Positions 36,215 to 44,736 of a DNA stretch of 64,000 bases are shown one piece after another. The notes under the pieces were generated by a model. It was not told the DNA's origin. It did no database searches and saw only the letters and a program-made list of their open reading frames with translations. The DNA comes from Pontibacter sp. HSC-36F09 (GTDB lineage Bacteria > Bacteroidota > Bacteroidia > Cytophagales > Hymenobacteraceae), in assembly GCF_024171605.1 (NCBI RefSeq), contig NZ_JALKAA010000005.1, positions 248,001-312,000 of the forward strand. The letters run 5' to 3'. Both the position numbers and the translations under genes were made by a program. Each line of letters begins with the position of its first letter. Position 1 is the stretch's first letter.

Positions 36215-36589
36215 ATGGTGCATCCCTACATAGCCAACTCCATCAACGCCCTGGTATTGATCCTCGCCGGTATTGCAGTTTATTTTCTATCTCCCTCCCG
36301 TCCACTAGTCGCTCTGCTGGCTCCGATGTTGGGAATTTTGTTACTTGCTACCACGTATCATCTAAAGCGCCATAATCGGTTTGTGTTTCACACTGTTACT
36401 GCCCTCACCCTATTGGCCGGCTTCCTGCTGATTCTGCAAATTGATCCGGATACCTTTGTGTGGGACGCCAGACATTTCTTTACCTTACTAATGGGTATAA
36501 GCTGCTTCTTGGCGGTATTCTCCTTTGTTGCTTCTTTTTTACGGGAACGCAGGCTGCGCAATAATACCATTTACAAAGACGACCTGTAG
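36215..36589 (+). CDS. Small multi-pass membrane protein
   Basis: 124 residues with about four hydrophobic helices (ANSINALVLILAGIAVYFL, LLAPMLGILLLATTYHL, VTALTLLAGFLLILQI, FTLLMGISCFLAVFSFVASF) and a short basic C-terminus (RERRLRNN). No catalytic motif is visible. It sits between the NlpC/P60 gene and the orphan minus-strand terminator. Family not recognised. Confidence 0.75.
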   Translation: MVHPYIANSINALVLILAGIAVYFLSPSRPLVALLAPMLGILLLATTYHLKRHNRFVFHTVTALTLLAGFLLILQIDPDTFVWDARHFFTLLMGISCFLAVFSFVASFLRERRLRNNTIYKDDL

Positions 36590-36619
36590 ACTTCTGCCGA
36601 ACAGATCATAGAGGTGGGT

Positions 36620-36665
36620 AAAAAGAAAAAGCGCTTGGTGTAGCCCGTCAAGTTACACCAAGCGC
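36620..36665 (-). terminator. Orphan minus-strand terminator
   Basis: A 12-base perfect stem with an 11-base loop and an eleven-base T-rich tail on the minus strand. On the plus strand it is followed by AGCGCCTTAAG, not T, so it is directional. It marks the 3' end of the candidate RNA. Confidence 0.85.
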
Positions 36666-36773
36666 CTTAAGAATCCTTCAAATCTTAACAAGCGGCGCCC
36701 TGTTTTGCAGCAGCACCATCACTCAAGACCAAAGGTAATATTTACTGCGCAAGCAGTAGATACTCACTGCTTA

Positions 36774-36842
36774 CTAAGCCTGCTCACCGTTGAGGTGAAC
36801 ACTATTACCAAGGCTTACTAAGACGACTGATGGATTAGACAT
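36774..36842 (-). CDS. Possible 22-residue peptide in the candidate RNA
   Basis: An ATG at 36842 lies 4 bases after GGAGG, an unusually strong Shine-Dalgarno site for this phylum. The frame reads MSNPSVVLVSLGNSVHLNGEQA and stops at 36774. It overlaps the predicted multi-branch fold, so it may be a leader peptide or may be incidental to an RNA that pairs with 16S. Confidence 0.3.
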   Translation of the reverse strand: MSNPSVVLVSLGNSVHLNGEQA

Positions 36843-37185
36843 AGCACCTCCTTTCTCTTTAGTCCGACATAAACCTTGCGCCGCTGCACGGAGCAGTCAT
36901 ACGCAAAGCCGCAGCACTCGCCGCTTTCACTGATTTATAAAGTTAAAATAACGCCGATTAGTTCACAAGGTTCTGCACTTATTTTGTCATCTTTTCTTTT
37001 CGGAGCATACATTATGGACCCTAAATTGCATACTGTATTCTTAAGTCGCTCAAAATAAAGCAAGTGCTATTTCTGAACAGGTTGTGTTCTGGTATAAGTA
37101 AACCAAGCGCCTTCTGTTATTTTCGCTGAAAAATAAGCATAAATACGCTGTCCTGGCCTTAAAATCGACCCGTGCCGTATTTTAG

Positions 37186-37216
37186 TTGAAAAATGAATTA
37201 TTTTAGCTATATTTCG
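37186..37216 (+). promoter_or_regulatory. Candidate promoter of the DUF2147 gene
   Basis: TTG at 37186-37188, 19 bases, then TATATTTCG at 37208-37216. It approximates the -33/-7 consensus and lies 30 bases before the start codon at 37247. Confidence 0.5.
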
Positions 37217-37246
37217 TTACTAATCTTATCAAACAAAAACCTAATC

Positions 37247-37678
37247 ATGAAAAAACACCTGCTAACCCTTGTAGCGCTAATGCTGTTTTCTACCGTAGCG
37301 TGGGCTCAGAAACTTTCTCCTATTGGAATGTGGACCAACGAAGAAGGCAAAGCTCGTTTTGAGATTTACCAGTCAGGCGATAAACTGTATGGTAAGATCG
37401 TGCAATTGAAGGAGCCGCTCAGAAATGGAAAACCAAAACTGGACGAGAACAACCCGGAAAAGAAAATGCGCAACCGTCCGTTGCAGGGCATGGTGTTCAT
37501 GAAGGACTTTAAGTACGATGGCAGTAACAAGTGGGATGATGGGACCATCTACGATCCGGAAAGCGGCAAAACCTACTCCTGCTACATGAAAATGACAGGC
37601 AAAGACAAAATGGAAGTTAAAGGCTACATTGGTATTTCCCTGATAGGTAGAACGCAGAACTGGACGCGTGTAGAGTAA
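37247..37678 (+). CDS. DUF2147 family secreted protein
   Basis: I chose the ATG at 37247 (143 residues); it gives the signal peptide KKHLLTLVALMLFSTVAWAQ. The upstream in-frame Met at 37193 lies inside the promoter. The mature domain matches DUF2147: PIGMWTNEEGKARFEIYQSG, YGKIVQL, MVFMKDFKYDGSNKWDDGTI, and DPESGKTYSCYMKM. Members are lipocalin-like periplasmic proteins of unknown ligand. The gene stands alone with its own terminator. Confidence 0.9.
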   Translation: MKKHLLTLVALMLFSTVAWAQKLSPIGMWTNEEGKARFEIYQSGDKLYGKIVQLKEPLRNGKPKLDENNPEKKMRNRPLQGMVFMKDFKYDGSNKWDDGTIYDPESGKTYSCYMKMTGKDKMEVKGYIGISLIGRTQNWTRVE

Positions 37679-37704
37679 GTGTTGTCACTTCGCCTATATA
37701 GCAT

Positions 37705-37732
37705 AAAAGGTTGGCCCTAAAGCCAACCTTTT
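37705..37732. terminator. Terminator between DUF2147 gene and GreA-like gene
   Basis: AAAAGGTTGGC and GCCAACCTTTT pair around CCTAAA. The A and T runs allow use in both directions; the next gene is on the minus strand. Confidence 0.85.
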
Positions 37733-37803
37733 ATGTTTTCAACCCTTTACTGTTTTATTAAACTGATTTTTTGGCAAAAGGTTTACTATACTGTTGGTCA
37801 GTA

Positions 37804-38271
37804 TTAAAATACTTGCAGTACTTTATAAGATTTGCCACGAAACTCAAAGCTCTCTTCACTGCTTTTGCCTTCCATTGCTTTGTATAGTGGCGACAAGCCT
37901 GAAATGGCATAGAACGACTCTCCGTCGATTTTGATCTCGCCCAGGCTCACACCTATAAAATAGTTCTGGAGCTCCGTCATCACTACCGCCCCAAACGACA
38001 CTTCCTTATTCTCCTTCGTAGAATTCACCCTTTTCAGCACGCCCATGGTGGTCATCAGTTCGTCCAGTTGCCGCGCATACATGTCGCGCTGTATCTGGCA
38101 GGCCTCCCTGAAGGATTCAAATTTGTCCTCAATGGCGCCGTGGTGCTCGTTGGCACTCTCCTGCGCCTCGTCCATGGCCTCTTTGGCTGCCTGAATTTGC
38201 CTGTTAAGTAGTTTGGTAGACTCCTGCAGCAGTTTTTTCTTCAGTTCTAGTTCTTGTGTTAGCGTCATCAT
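37804..38271 (-). CDS. GreA-like coiled-coil protein
   Basis: 155 residues. A long N-terminal coiled coil (residues 1-70, LELKKKLLQESTKLLNRQIQ and onward) precedes a GreA-like C-terminal domain (MTELQNYFIGVSLGEIKIDG, ISGLSPLYKAMEGKSSEESF, EFRGKSYKVLQVF). The architecture is that of transcript-cleavage factors that enter the RNA polymerase secondary channel. The tip residues are not the canonical acidic pair, so its action on polymerase is uncertain. It is the second Gre-fold gene in the window, with the Rnk-like protein at 26435. Confidence 0.72.
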   Translation of the reverse strand: MMTLTQELELKKKLLQESTKLLNRQIQAAKEAMDEAQESANEHHGAIEDKFESFREACQIQRDMYARQLDELMTTMGVLKRVNSTKENKEVSFGAVVMTELQNYFIGVSLGEIKIDGESFYAISGLSPLYKAMEGKSSEESFEFRGKSYKVLQVF

Positions 38272-38571
38272 GGTATATACATTATCCGGTAAACGATCAA
38301 TTTAGAAGGGCACAAAAAATTCTGTTCCTGCTTATAACTCCAATGGGCGTGGATTGTTCTGGCTGCGTATAAACAGTAATATTTTTACTCGCGATTGAAA
38401 TATTAAGCTGATTCCCAGAAGCCATATAACGCAGAACTTGCCCGAATGTTGGCTACAATAACTATAAAGTTTTGGGCTATATAGCGAAGTTTCAGGATTT
38501 CGTGTAACTTATACCCCACTACGCATGCTGTACCACCGGAATTTGAAGGAAACCCCAAAACGCCGCCTTTC
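38272..38571. other. Intergenic region, no gene seen
   Basis: 300 bases between the leftward GreA-like gene and the rightward sorting-domain protein. I see no RNA gene, strong repeat or clear promoter. It is moderately A/T-rich. Confidence 0.4.
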
Positions 38572-40761
38572 ATGAAACACGCTTTACTTCTTTTGATGTC
38601 CCTTCTGGTGTTTTGCCTGCAGGCTAAAGCCTCACACATTGTAGGTGGCGAACTCGAAATAGAGCACCGCTCGGGCTATACCTACCGCATCACGATGAAC
38701 CTCTACTTCGATGACGTGAACGGCACACCTGGCGCACGCGACCCCTCTGCCAATATCCGGATTTTCGATAAGGGGAACAACCGCTTTATGATGGACGTGC
38801 AGCTGCCCCTGCGTAGTGATACCTTTGTGAACTACACCGATATCGCCTGCACGATCGGGGAGCTGCGCACCCGCCGCATTGTGTACTCTCAGGATGTTGT
38901 CCTGTCCCCTAACGTGTTTAACAACCAGCAGGGCTACTACATGGCCTGGGAGCGCTGCTGCCGCAACCGCACGATCAACAACATTGTGATGCCGGACGCG
39001 GCCGGACAGGTCTTTTACATGGAGTTTCCACCTGTCACCAAAAACGGAATTCAGTTTGTCAATTCCTCTCCCCGCCTGTTTCCACCGCTGAGCGACTATG
39101 CCTGCGCCAATGAGCTGTTTTACTACGATTTTAGTGGTACTGACGCCGACGGCGACTCCCTGGTGTATGATATGGTGACCCCACTGAATGGCTATGCCAC
39201 CGCAGATCCGACCAATGCCGCACCGATCGCTAGACCTGCGCCATACCCCGAAGTCAGATGGCTACCCGGATATAACCGCGACAATCAGATACAGGGATCT
39301 CCACCGATCATCATTGAAAAGCAGACGGGTAGACTAACAGTAAGGCCTGACCGCGTAGGCCTCTTTGTGTTTGCTGTGCGCGTGCAGGAATACCGAGGCG
39401 GTGTGAAGCTCGGGGAGGTTCGACGAGACTTTCAGCTTCTTGTAAAAGACTGTCCGCGCAACGAAAGTCCGGTTGTACAAGCAAAAGTAAACGGCCAGAC
39501 CACCAACTACAAGCAAGGCGAGGTAATCCGGATCAGCCCGACGGATGCCCGCTGCCTGAACGTGGAGTTCACAGACCCGGACCCTAACTCCAGGATTACG
39601 CTCTATGCACGCCCTGTTAATTTCAGCAGCGACCTCTATACCTTCACCGGCACGACCACCGGCGTAGTAAACACTCCAGGAGGACAGGAATCGCTAACAG
39701 CTAATGTCTGCTTTGATGAGTGTTTCGACACGGAGGGCCAAGTCTTTAAACTGAACCTGATCGTAAAAGACAATGGCTGCAGCCTGCCAAGGCAGGATAC
39801 ACTGCAGGTGAGTTTCGTCATTGACCCCATCCCCAACGAACCTCCCTCCATCCAACTCTCTCGTCCTGACAAGGTGTATACTGTCATGGAGGGCGATGTG
39901 ATTGACTTTAACGTGCTCGGCTTTGACGCCGACAACGATGAGGTGACCATTTCTGCTAAAGGGCTGAACTTCGATATCAATTCTGTGCCGATCAATTTCC
40001 AGAACAGCAGCGGCATCGGGCAGGTACAGTCCCCTTTCCGTTGGCTGATTGACTGCGAAACGCTCCGGCAGGATTCCTATCAAATTGAATTCACGGCCAC
40101 GTCTATGGTATGCGGAAAGGAGTCGACAATGACAGAAGTCATTGAGGTCAGGACGGACTATCCGAATCAGCCGCCAGTGCTCACAACAGACAAGCAGGTA
40201 CTGGTATTTGAGTTGGATCTGAACGAACCTTTTGAGGCCAACTTTACGGGCACCGACCTGGATAAACACCTGCTGAGCATGCAGGCGAGGGGCGAGAATT
40301 TCGACCTGGCCAGTTTAGGCATGGCCTTCACGTCCACCGGTGGATCGGGTACAGCTGCAGGCAAGTTTAACTGGACGGCCAACTGCGATGCCTTTCAGCA
40401 GGGTGTGTTACGGGTCGATTTTATCTTACAGGAAGATGCCTGTGCTCCTTCCCCTCCGCAGCAGATCACCATGGAGTTTAAGGTAAAGGTGCCCGATTAC
40501 AAGAATTTCATCCCTCCGAATATTTTTACACCAAACGCCGATGGCCTGAATGATTTTTTTGAAATTCCAGGTATGCCGGCAGACGTCTGCACGAGTGCTT
40601 TTCAGCACATCCGCATCTACAACCGCTGGGGCAAAGAGGTGTTCTCAAGCACAGCCCACAACTTTAAGTGGGATGGCAAGGACGTTAATGACGGCGTGTA
40701 TTACTACGTGATCGATTACGGAGCGGATAAGTTCAGGGGCTCCGTGACGCTGGTGCGCTAG
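38572..40761 (+). CDS. Type IX secretion cargo with CHU_C (type B) sorting domain
   Basis: 729 residues. A signal peptide (LLLLMSLLVFCLQAKASH) is followed by repeated beta-sandwich regions with PxVRWLPGYNRDNQIQGSP and VRTDYPNQPPVLTTD-like linkers, cadherin- or Ig-like in character. The last about 85 residues are the type B sorting domain: NFIPPNIFTPNADGLNDFFE, IRIYNRWGKEVFSS, NFKWDGKDVNDGVYYYVIDY. This targets the protein to the type IX secretion system, so it is probably displayed or released at the surface. Ligand unknown. Confidence 0.93.
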   Translation: MKHALLLLMSLLVFCLQAKASHIVGGELEIEHRSGYTYRITMNLYFDDVNGTPGARDPSANIRIFDKGNNRFMMDVQLPLRSDTFVNYTDIACTIGELRTRRIVYSQDVVLSPNVFNNQQGYYMAWERCCRNRTINNIVMPDAAGQVFYMEFPPVTKNGIQFVNSSPRLFPPLSDYACANELFYYDFSGTDADGDSLVYDMVTPLNGYATADPTNAAPIARPAPYPEVRWLPGYNRDNQIQGSPPIIIEKQTGRLTVRPDRVGLFVFAVRVQEYRGGVKLGEVRRDFQLLVKDCPRNESPVVQAKVNGQTTNYKQGEVIRISPTDARCLNVEFTDPDPNSRITLYARPVNFSSDLYTFTGTTTGVVNTPGGQESLTANVCFDECFDTEGQVFKLNLIVKDNGCSLPRQDTLQVSFVIDPIPNEPPSIQLSRPDKVYTVMEGDVIDFNVLGFDADNDEVTISAKGLNFDINSVPINFQNSSGIGQVQSPFRWLIDCETLRQDSYQIEFTATSMVCGKESTMTEVIEVRTDYPNQPPVLTTDKQVLVFELDLNEPFEANFTGTDLDKHLLSMQARGENFDLASLGMAFTSTGGSGTAAGKFNWTANCDAFQQGVLRVDFILQEDACAPSPPQQITMEFKVKVPDYKNFIPPNIFTPNADGLNDFFEIPGMPADVCTSAFQHIRIYNRWGKEVFSSTAHNFKWDGKDVNDGVYYYVIDYGADKFRGSVTLVR

Positions 40762-40765
40762 TGGC

Positions 40766-41392
40766 TTAGGCCATAAAGAGGATCACCAGGTATAGCATGA
40801 GCCATAGGGCTCCCAGGAAGTGCCAGTAAGTGTTGAGCATGGCCAGCTGCAGGCGGCGGTACGGGTCGCGGATAAAGATCAGACTTCGCACCCCATCGTT
40901 AGCCATGTGGGCCGTTTTGATGAGCAGGAAAGCCAGAAAAATCATACCGCCCAGCAAGTGCAGCAGGTGCAGCGCTGTGATCAGGTATAGGTAGCTTCCC
41001 GAGGCCTTGCCGGTAAAGTAAGCACCGGATAGTGTCAGTTCGCGCCAGCCCAGAATCTGTGCCCCGATAAAGGCTACTCCCAGCATGAAAGTAAAAGCCA
41101 GGTAGCGGGTCATTTTGCGGAGTTTGTCTTTTTTGTAGATGCGGGGAACCTTGCTGATGGTATAGCTGCTGAAAAGCAGGATAAGGGTACTGACGCTGAA
41201 GAACTTTGGAAGCGAGAATTGTTCGCTGCCGAAACCGCCTGTCCGAACAAAAGCCACCACCAGCACAAAGAACAGCACGCCAATACCGACCATACTCAGG
41301 TATAGCAGCATCCGGATCGGGTGCAGATGCTCGATCTTGCCAAACGCTGAGCCCTGGCGTGCGCCTACCTTATTCTTTCTGTCCTGGTTCAT
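40766..41392 (-). CDS. Heme-copper oxidase subunit III-like protein
   Basis: 208 residues, multi-pass (about five to seven helices), with the subunit III signature segments LILLFSSYTISK, MLGVAFIGAQILGWRELTLS, SGSYLYLITALHLLHLLGG and LAMLNTYWHFLGALWLMLYL. It belongs to the cytochrome c or quinol oxidase subunit III family and supports the catalytic core in the inner membrane. The catalytic subunits I and II are not adjacent, so it is either a detached gene or serves a separate oxidase. Confidence 0.9.
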   Translation of the reverse strand: MNQDRKNKVGARQGSAFGKIEHLHPIRMLLYLSMVGIGVLFFVLVVAFVRTGGFGSEQFSLPKFFSVSTLILLFSSYTISKVPRIYKKDKLRKMTRYLAFTFMLGVAFIGAQILGWRELTLSGAYFTGKASGSYLYLITALHLLHLLGGMIFLAFLLIKTAHMANDGVRSLIFIRDPYRRLQLAMLNTYWHFLGALWLMLYLVILFMA

Positions 41393-41685
41393 GTCGAGTC
41401 ATCCCCCGAGCATTCCCGGCTTATGGCTACGGGCCTCCTCTATTCAATTGAATTGCGGGTAATTTATCTTATTCTGTATACCAACTAGTGGGGGTTATAG
41501 TTTTGTAAATGCCTCACAAAAAATAAGATTTACCGGTCTTATTTATCACTTGGGACAGTTTTGACCTGTGAAGGACAGCATGCAGCTTATTTCAGGAAAG
41601 CTTCCTTGCATAAAAGCTTAGCCGCTACTTTACCTTTCACCCCTGATTTGCGTTAGCAGGAGTACACGCTACTACATGCCCCATT

Positions 41686-42249
41686 ATGATTAAATTTCTA
41701 CTGCCTGTACTTTGTTTTTTACTGATGGCTGTACCGGTGCAAGCCCAGCAGAACCGGACACCTTACACGGCCAATAACAGCATGCAGATCAGCCTGGAGG
41801 GGGCGCGCAGCACCTACGATTTTCAGTCAATCAAGATGCTGGTGCGCTACGATCAGAATACCCGCAAAATAGAGTGCCTCCTGCCCATCGAAAACCTGCT
41901 GCCAGCCAACGATTCAAGTCCGGTAGCCATGGTGCAGGACATCTTTTTTGCATCCCGTTACCCAGAGCTGTATATTGAGATCGAAGCGCCGATTGAACAG
42001 ATCAATGCCAGGAATAGAAACAGACAGACGCTCAACAGCAGGGTTTTCGTTAACATACAAGGCATCATCAAGGAAATGGTTATCCCGGTCACTTTCACGC
42101 CCGATCGTAACGCGATCACCTTTAGCACCAGTTTTGAACTGATGCTGCAGGATCTGCGCCTGCGGGTACCAGCCCGCTACACGTCCAGGCTGACGGGTCG
42201 CATGCTGTTCACGATACACAGTGCGCGCTGGGCTGACCTTAGAAACTGA
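41686..42249 (+). CDS. YceI-like secreted protein
   Basis: 187 residues. A signal peptide (IKFLLPVLCFLLMAVPVQAQ) precedes a lipocalin-like beta domain with YDFQSIKMLVRYDQNTRKIE, then ECLLPIENLLP and VFVNIQGIIKEMVIPVTFTP. The pattern resembles YceI proteins, which bind isoprenoid or fatty-acid ligands in the periplasm, but key family residues are not all evident. It lies 13 bases upstream of the patatin-barrel gene, probably in the same operon, which suggests a shared lipid theme. Confidence 0.72.
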   Translation: MIKFLLPVLCFLLMAVPVQAQQNRTPYTANNSMQISLEGARSTYDFQSIKMLVRYDQNTRKIECLLPIENLLPANDSSPVAMVQDIFFASRYPELYIEIEAPIEQINARNRNRQTLNSRVFVNIQGIIKEMVIPVTFTPDRNAITFSTSFELMLQDLRLRVPARYTSRLTGRMLFTIHSARWADLRN

Positions 42250-42262
42250 TAAAACACAAGTT

Positions 42263-44614
42263 ATGCGCCTATTGCAGGCTGCCCGCCATCTTTTACACAT
42301 ACAGGTATACCGAAACACCCGCACCTACCTGCTCCTGCTCGTCCTGCTGCTCAGCGGGTCCGGGGTGAGCTATGCCCAAAAAGTGGCGCTCGTGCTCAGC
42401 GGTGGCGGTGCAAAAGGTATAGCGCATGTGGGCGTACTCAAAGCACTGGAAGAAAACAACATCCCGATCGACTATATCGTTGGCACCTCCATGGGAGGCA
42501 TCGTTGGGGCGCTGTACGCAGCCGGCTATTCACCTGCCGAAATCGAGTATCTGATACATACCGAAGCTTTTCAGGCTTGGGCCACCGGCAAGCCGGAGCA
42601 GAACTATACCTATAACTTTGCGTCGCCTGACCCCAACCCTGCCCTGCTCAAGCTGCATGTGGCGCTTGACTCGGCTTTCCAGGCCAAGCTCACTTCCAAC
42701 CTGGTGAACGATGCTTCGCTCAATTTTGCCCTTGCGCAGCTCCTCTCCCAGCCTGCTGCGCACGCCGGCTACGACTTCGACAAGCTGATGGTGCCTTACC
42801 GCTGCGTTGCTGCCGACATCTTCACGCAGCAGCAGGTGATTCTCCGCAAAGGACAGTTGGCAGACGCCGTGCGGGCCACACTCACGGTACCGCTCTTCTA
42901 CAAGCCTATCAGGATTGAGAAGCGACTACTGTTTGACGGTGGTCTGTACAACAACTTTCCGGTGGATGTCGCCCGCAAAGACTTTAACCCGGACATCATC
43001 ATCGGGGTGAACGTGTCTTCTAAAACCTACAGCGAATACCCCTACGACAACGATGACTTTGACCTGGCCTATACACTGCTCTACGCCATGATGTCAAACT
43101 CAGACTCCACAGCCCTGACAGATAAGGACGTATACCTGCAGCCTGACCTGGGCAACCTCAATTCGCTGGATTTCAAAAACGTGGAAGACTTTTTCGCGGC
43201 TGGGTATAAGGTGACGAATGACAACATGGATCAGATTCAGGGAAAAATAAAGCGCAGGGTGAGTGCCGAGGTGCTTGGGTCCAAGCGGGAGAAATTCAGA
43301 GGTGGGTTTCAGCCTCACGCTTTCCGCAAGGTGGAAATTCAGGGGCTGAAAAAAAATCAGCAGGACTTTGTGCAGCGCTTTTTCAGGAGCGAGCAGGAAG
43401 AAGGCTATACTATGCAGGATGTAAAAACCGGCTACTACCGCCTGGCCGCGATCGACAATTTCCGCAGCCTGTACCCGACCATGCGCTACGATGCCAAGGC
43501 GAAGACCTACGACCTGCTCCTGAACGTGAAAAAAGAAGACGGCCTGAAAATAGCGTTGGGCGGCGTAATCGCTTCGCGCCCGATCGACAACATCTACGCC
43601 GGTATGGAGTACAGCGTGCTTGGTCGGCAGCTCTATACCTTTGCCGGAAGCTTTCAGACGGGCCGGTTTTACCAGGGTGCTCAGCTTCGCACCCGCATCG
43701 ACGTGCCTGCCAGTCTGCCTTATTACATTGAGCCTGCCTTCACGTACAATCACTGGAATTTTCTTTCCACCACCGGCTTGCTGCTAGAGCGCAATAATCT
43801 GCCCCTACTGGAGCAGACCGACCGTAATTTTGGCCTCAACCTGGGCTTTACCAACACTTACAAAGGCAGGCTGGTGCTCAGCGCAGCCTATGCGCAGCAC
43901 ATCGACAGGTATAGCAACCGCCTGGAGATACAGCGTTCTGACACCCTCGACCGCACCGCCACGAGCGGGCTGACGGTGGGCGCTACTTTTAGACGCGGGA
44001 GGCTCAACCGAAAGCAATATCCTTCCGGCGGGCGCTCGTTTGCAGTCACAGGCCGTATGGTAAACGCAACAGAAAGGTATAGGCCCGGCTCAACGGCTAT
44101 TGAATCCCAGAACCTTTCAGCGGATCACAGCTGGTTTTATGGCCGGCTGGCTTTTGAGGATTTTCTGGGTAATGGCAGTCACCGGTTCGGCTACAGGCTC
44201 GAAGGCGTGATCTCGACGCAGCCCTTTTTCAGCAATTACCGCTCTACCCTCACCATGGCACCGGCATTTCATCCGCTTTCAGATAGCCGTACGCTGTTCC
44301 TCGATCGCTTCCGTGCACACGAATTTGTAGCCGGAGGCTTGCAATACGTCTACCTGATTACTCCCCGGCTGGAGGCTCGCACAGAGGGTTACCTGTTCCA
44401 GCCCTACCGGCCGATCCTGCAAAATGACAGACAGCAGGCCTATTACGGAAAAAAACTCACTGGCACAGGTGTGGCGGCCACAGCAGCTGTCGTCTACCAT
44501 GGCATACTGGGTCCCGCTGCACTGAGCCTGAATTATTACAACGATAAGTCCAAGGAATGGGGCGTGCTTTTTCACCTGGGATTCCTGCTGTTTCAGAACC
44601 GAGCGCTGGAGTAA
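42263..44614 (+). CDS. Patatin-like phospholipase with C-terminal outer-membrane barrel
   Basis: I chose the ATG at 42263 (783 residues). A hydrophobic N-terminus (TYLLLLVLLLSGSGVSYAQ) acts as signal. The patatin domain (about 40-330) has the oxyanion GGGAKGIAHVGVL, nucleophile Ser76 in G-T-S-M-G, and Asp225 in D-G-G-L-Y. A POTRA-like region is followed by a BamA-type barrel (about 450-783). The architecture matches PlpD-like patatins, which hydrolyse phospholipids and are anchored in the outer membrane. It follows the YceI-like gene by 13 bases. Confidence 0.95.
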   Translation: MRLLQAARHLLHIQVYRNTRTYLLLLVLLLSGSGVSYAQKVALVLSGGGAKGIAHVGVLKALEENNIPIDYIVGTSMGGIVGALYAAGYSPAEIEYLIHTEAFQAWATGKPEQNYTYNFASPDPNPALLKLHVALDSAFQAKLTSNLVNDASLNFALAQLLSQPAAHAGYDFDKLMVPYRCVAADIFTQQQVILRKGQLADAVRATLTVPLFYKPIRIEKRLLFDGGLYNNFPVDVARKDFNPDIIIGVNVSSKTYSEYPYDNDDFDLAYTLLYAMMSNSDSTALTDKDVYLQPDLGNLNSLDFKNVEDFFAAGYKVTNDNMDQIQGKIKRRVSAEVLGSKREKFRGGFQPHAFRKVEIQGLKKNQQDFVQRFFRSEQEEGYTMQDVKTGYYRLAAIDNFRSLYPTMRYDAKAKTYDLLLNVKKEDGLKIALGGVIASRPIDNIYAGMEYSVLGRQLYTFAGSFQTGRFYQGAQLRTRIDVPASLPYYIEPAFTYNHWNFLSTTGLLLERNNLPLLEQTDRNFGLNLGFTNTYKGRLVLSAAYAQHIDRYSNRLEIQRSDTLDRTATSGLTVGATFRRGRLNRKQYPSGGRSFAVTGRMVNATERYRPGSTAIESQNLSADHSWFYGRLAFEDFLGNGSHRFGYRLEGVISTQPFFSNYRSTLTMAPAFHPLSDSRTLFLDRFRAHEFVAGGLQYVYLITPRLEARTEGYLFQPYRPILQNDRQQAYYGKKLTGTGVAATAAVVYHGILGPAALSLNYYNDKSKEWGVLFHLGFLLFQNRALE

Positions 44615-44682
44615 GTGGGCAGTGCTTTATAATCTGTCTGGCGGCGTATACCTGCTTTTTGACAGGAACGGTTCGTTATACT

Positions 44683-44712
44683 TTTGCACTTAGTGGATAA
44701 TCTCTATATTTG
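44683..44712 (+). promoter_or_regulatory. Candidate promoter of the DUF4920 gene
   Basis: TTTG at 44683-44686, 18 bases, then TATATTTG at 44705-44712: a close fit to the -33/-7 consensus of this phylum. The start codon lies 24 bases downstream, which leaves a very short leader. Confidence 0.6.
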
Positions 44713-44736
44713 AAATCACGAAAAGTCTATACCTCC

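Larger units (their letters stand above)
36620..36935 (-). ncRNA. Candidate structured RNA with orphan terminator
   Basis: A minus-strand terminator (36620-36665) has no protein gene upstream of it on that strand before 37246. Its arms GCGCTTGGTGTA/TACACCAAGCGC are 12-base perfect, and the tail is TTTTTCTTTTT. The candidate transcript folds well by eye: GGUAAUA (36809-36803) pairs with UAUUACC (36740-36734) and encloses hairpins UUCACC/GGUGAG, GCUU/AAGC and ACUGC/GCAGU. CUGC/GCAG forms a further hairpin near 36893. AGAAAGGAGGTG at 36856-36845 matches the complement of the usual bacterial 16S 3' end. A TTGTG ... TAACTTTA pair just upstream (about 36965-36935) could be its promoter. Class unknown. 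Confidence 0.5.

Noticed and set aside
36845..36856. Fragment of a 16S rRNA gene
   Set aside because: The 12-base plus-strand CACCTCCTTTCT matches the 16S 3' end, but flanking bases do not, so this is not an rRNA remnant.
36876..37058. 60-residue plus-strand ORF
   Set aside because: It is antisense to the 5' part of the candidate RNA, with no ribosome-binding or family support.
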